Source: Actinomycetota bacterium (GTDB lineage: Bacteria > Actinomycetota > Geothermincolia > Fen-727 > Anoxymicrobiaceae). Taken from it: 6,284 nt of DNA. The stretch covers positions 1 through 6,284 of the forward strand of contig JAHIPE010000201.1 of the NCBI GenBank assembly GCA_018894655.1, given 5' to 3'. Positions 6,257 through 6,284 of this stretch are shown piece after piece. The notes below the pieces were generated by a model. The model made no database searches. It had not been told where the DNA came from and saw only the letters and a list, made by a program, of their open reading frames with translations. The stretch's first letter is position 1; the number at the start of each line of letters is the position of its first letter. The position numbers and the translations under genes are program-made.

Positions 6257-6284
6257 TTCAACAAAACGCGCCAAAGGGGCCTGG

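Noticed and set aside
6257..6284. Terminator after the large gene
   Set aside because: Only 28 bases remain; no complete stem followed by a T-run is visible.

Overview
The window is GC-rich DNA with strong G/C preference at third codon positions. It holds two divergently arranged genes, separated by a 233-bp intergenic region that probably carries promoters for both. The host is most likely a high-GC Gram-positive, probably a deep-branching actinobacterial lineage. That is inference, based on the actinobacterial-style domain order of the SpoIID-like protein and on the W-Y-L-A-E-G repeats, which I associate with secreted proteins of such lineages. No RNA gene, mobile element or CRISPR array was seen.

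Left side (1-1094, minus strand): a SpoIID/LytB-family protein, N-terminally membrane-anchored and open for 364 codons, truncated by the window edge just short of its expected C-terminus. It keeps the catalytic glutamate region and the A-A-R-T-Y motif of peptidoglycan lytic transglycosylases. It has an unusual cysteine-rich version of the presumed zinc site.

Middle (1095-1327): an intergenic segment with a plausible sigma70-type minus-strand promoter (1196-1224), a nested inverted repeat in the predicted SpoIID leader (1142-1180), a 10-bp GC palindrome (1236-1245) and a G-run tract. A perfect TATAAT for the plus strand lies at 1082-1087, inside the first codons of the SpoIID gene.

Right side (1328-6256, plus strand): one very large secreted protein of 1642 residues. 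In order it has a signal peptide, a malectin-like carbohydrate-binding domain, a beta-sandwich linker domain and an (alpha/alpha)6 glycosidase-like domain. These are followed by five copies of a roughly 100-residue W-Y-L-A-E-G repeat, with a FlgD-type Ig-like segment inserted between copies 1 and 2. The catalytic part shares landmarks with GH116 glucosylceramidases and also with the GtaA/DUF4965 glutaminase-like family, so its substrate cannot be named.

Both proteins act outside the membrane, one on peptidoglycan and the other probably on a glycan or glycoconjugate. The shared regulatory region makes co-regulated cell-envelope or extracellular-glycan work plausible, but nothing in the sequence proves a functional link.
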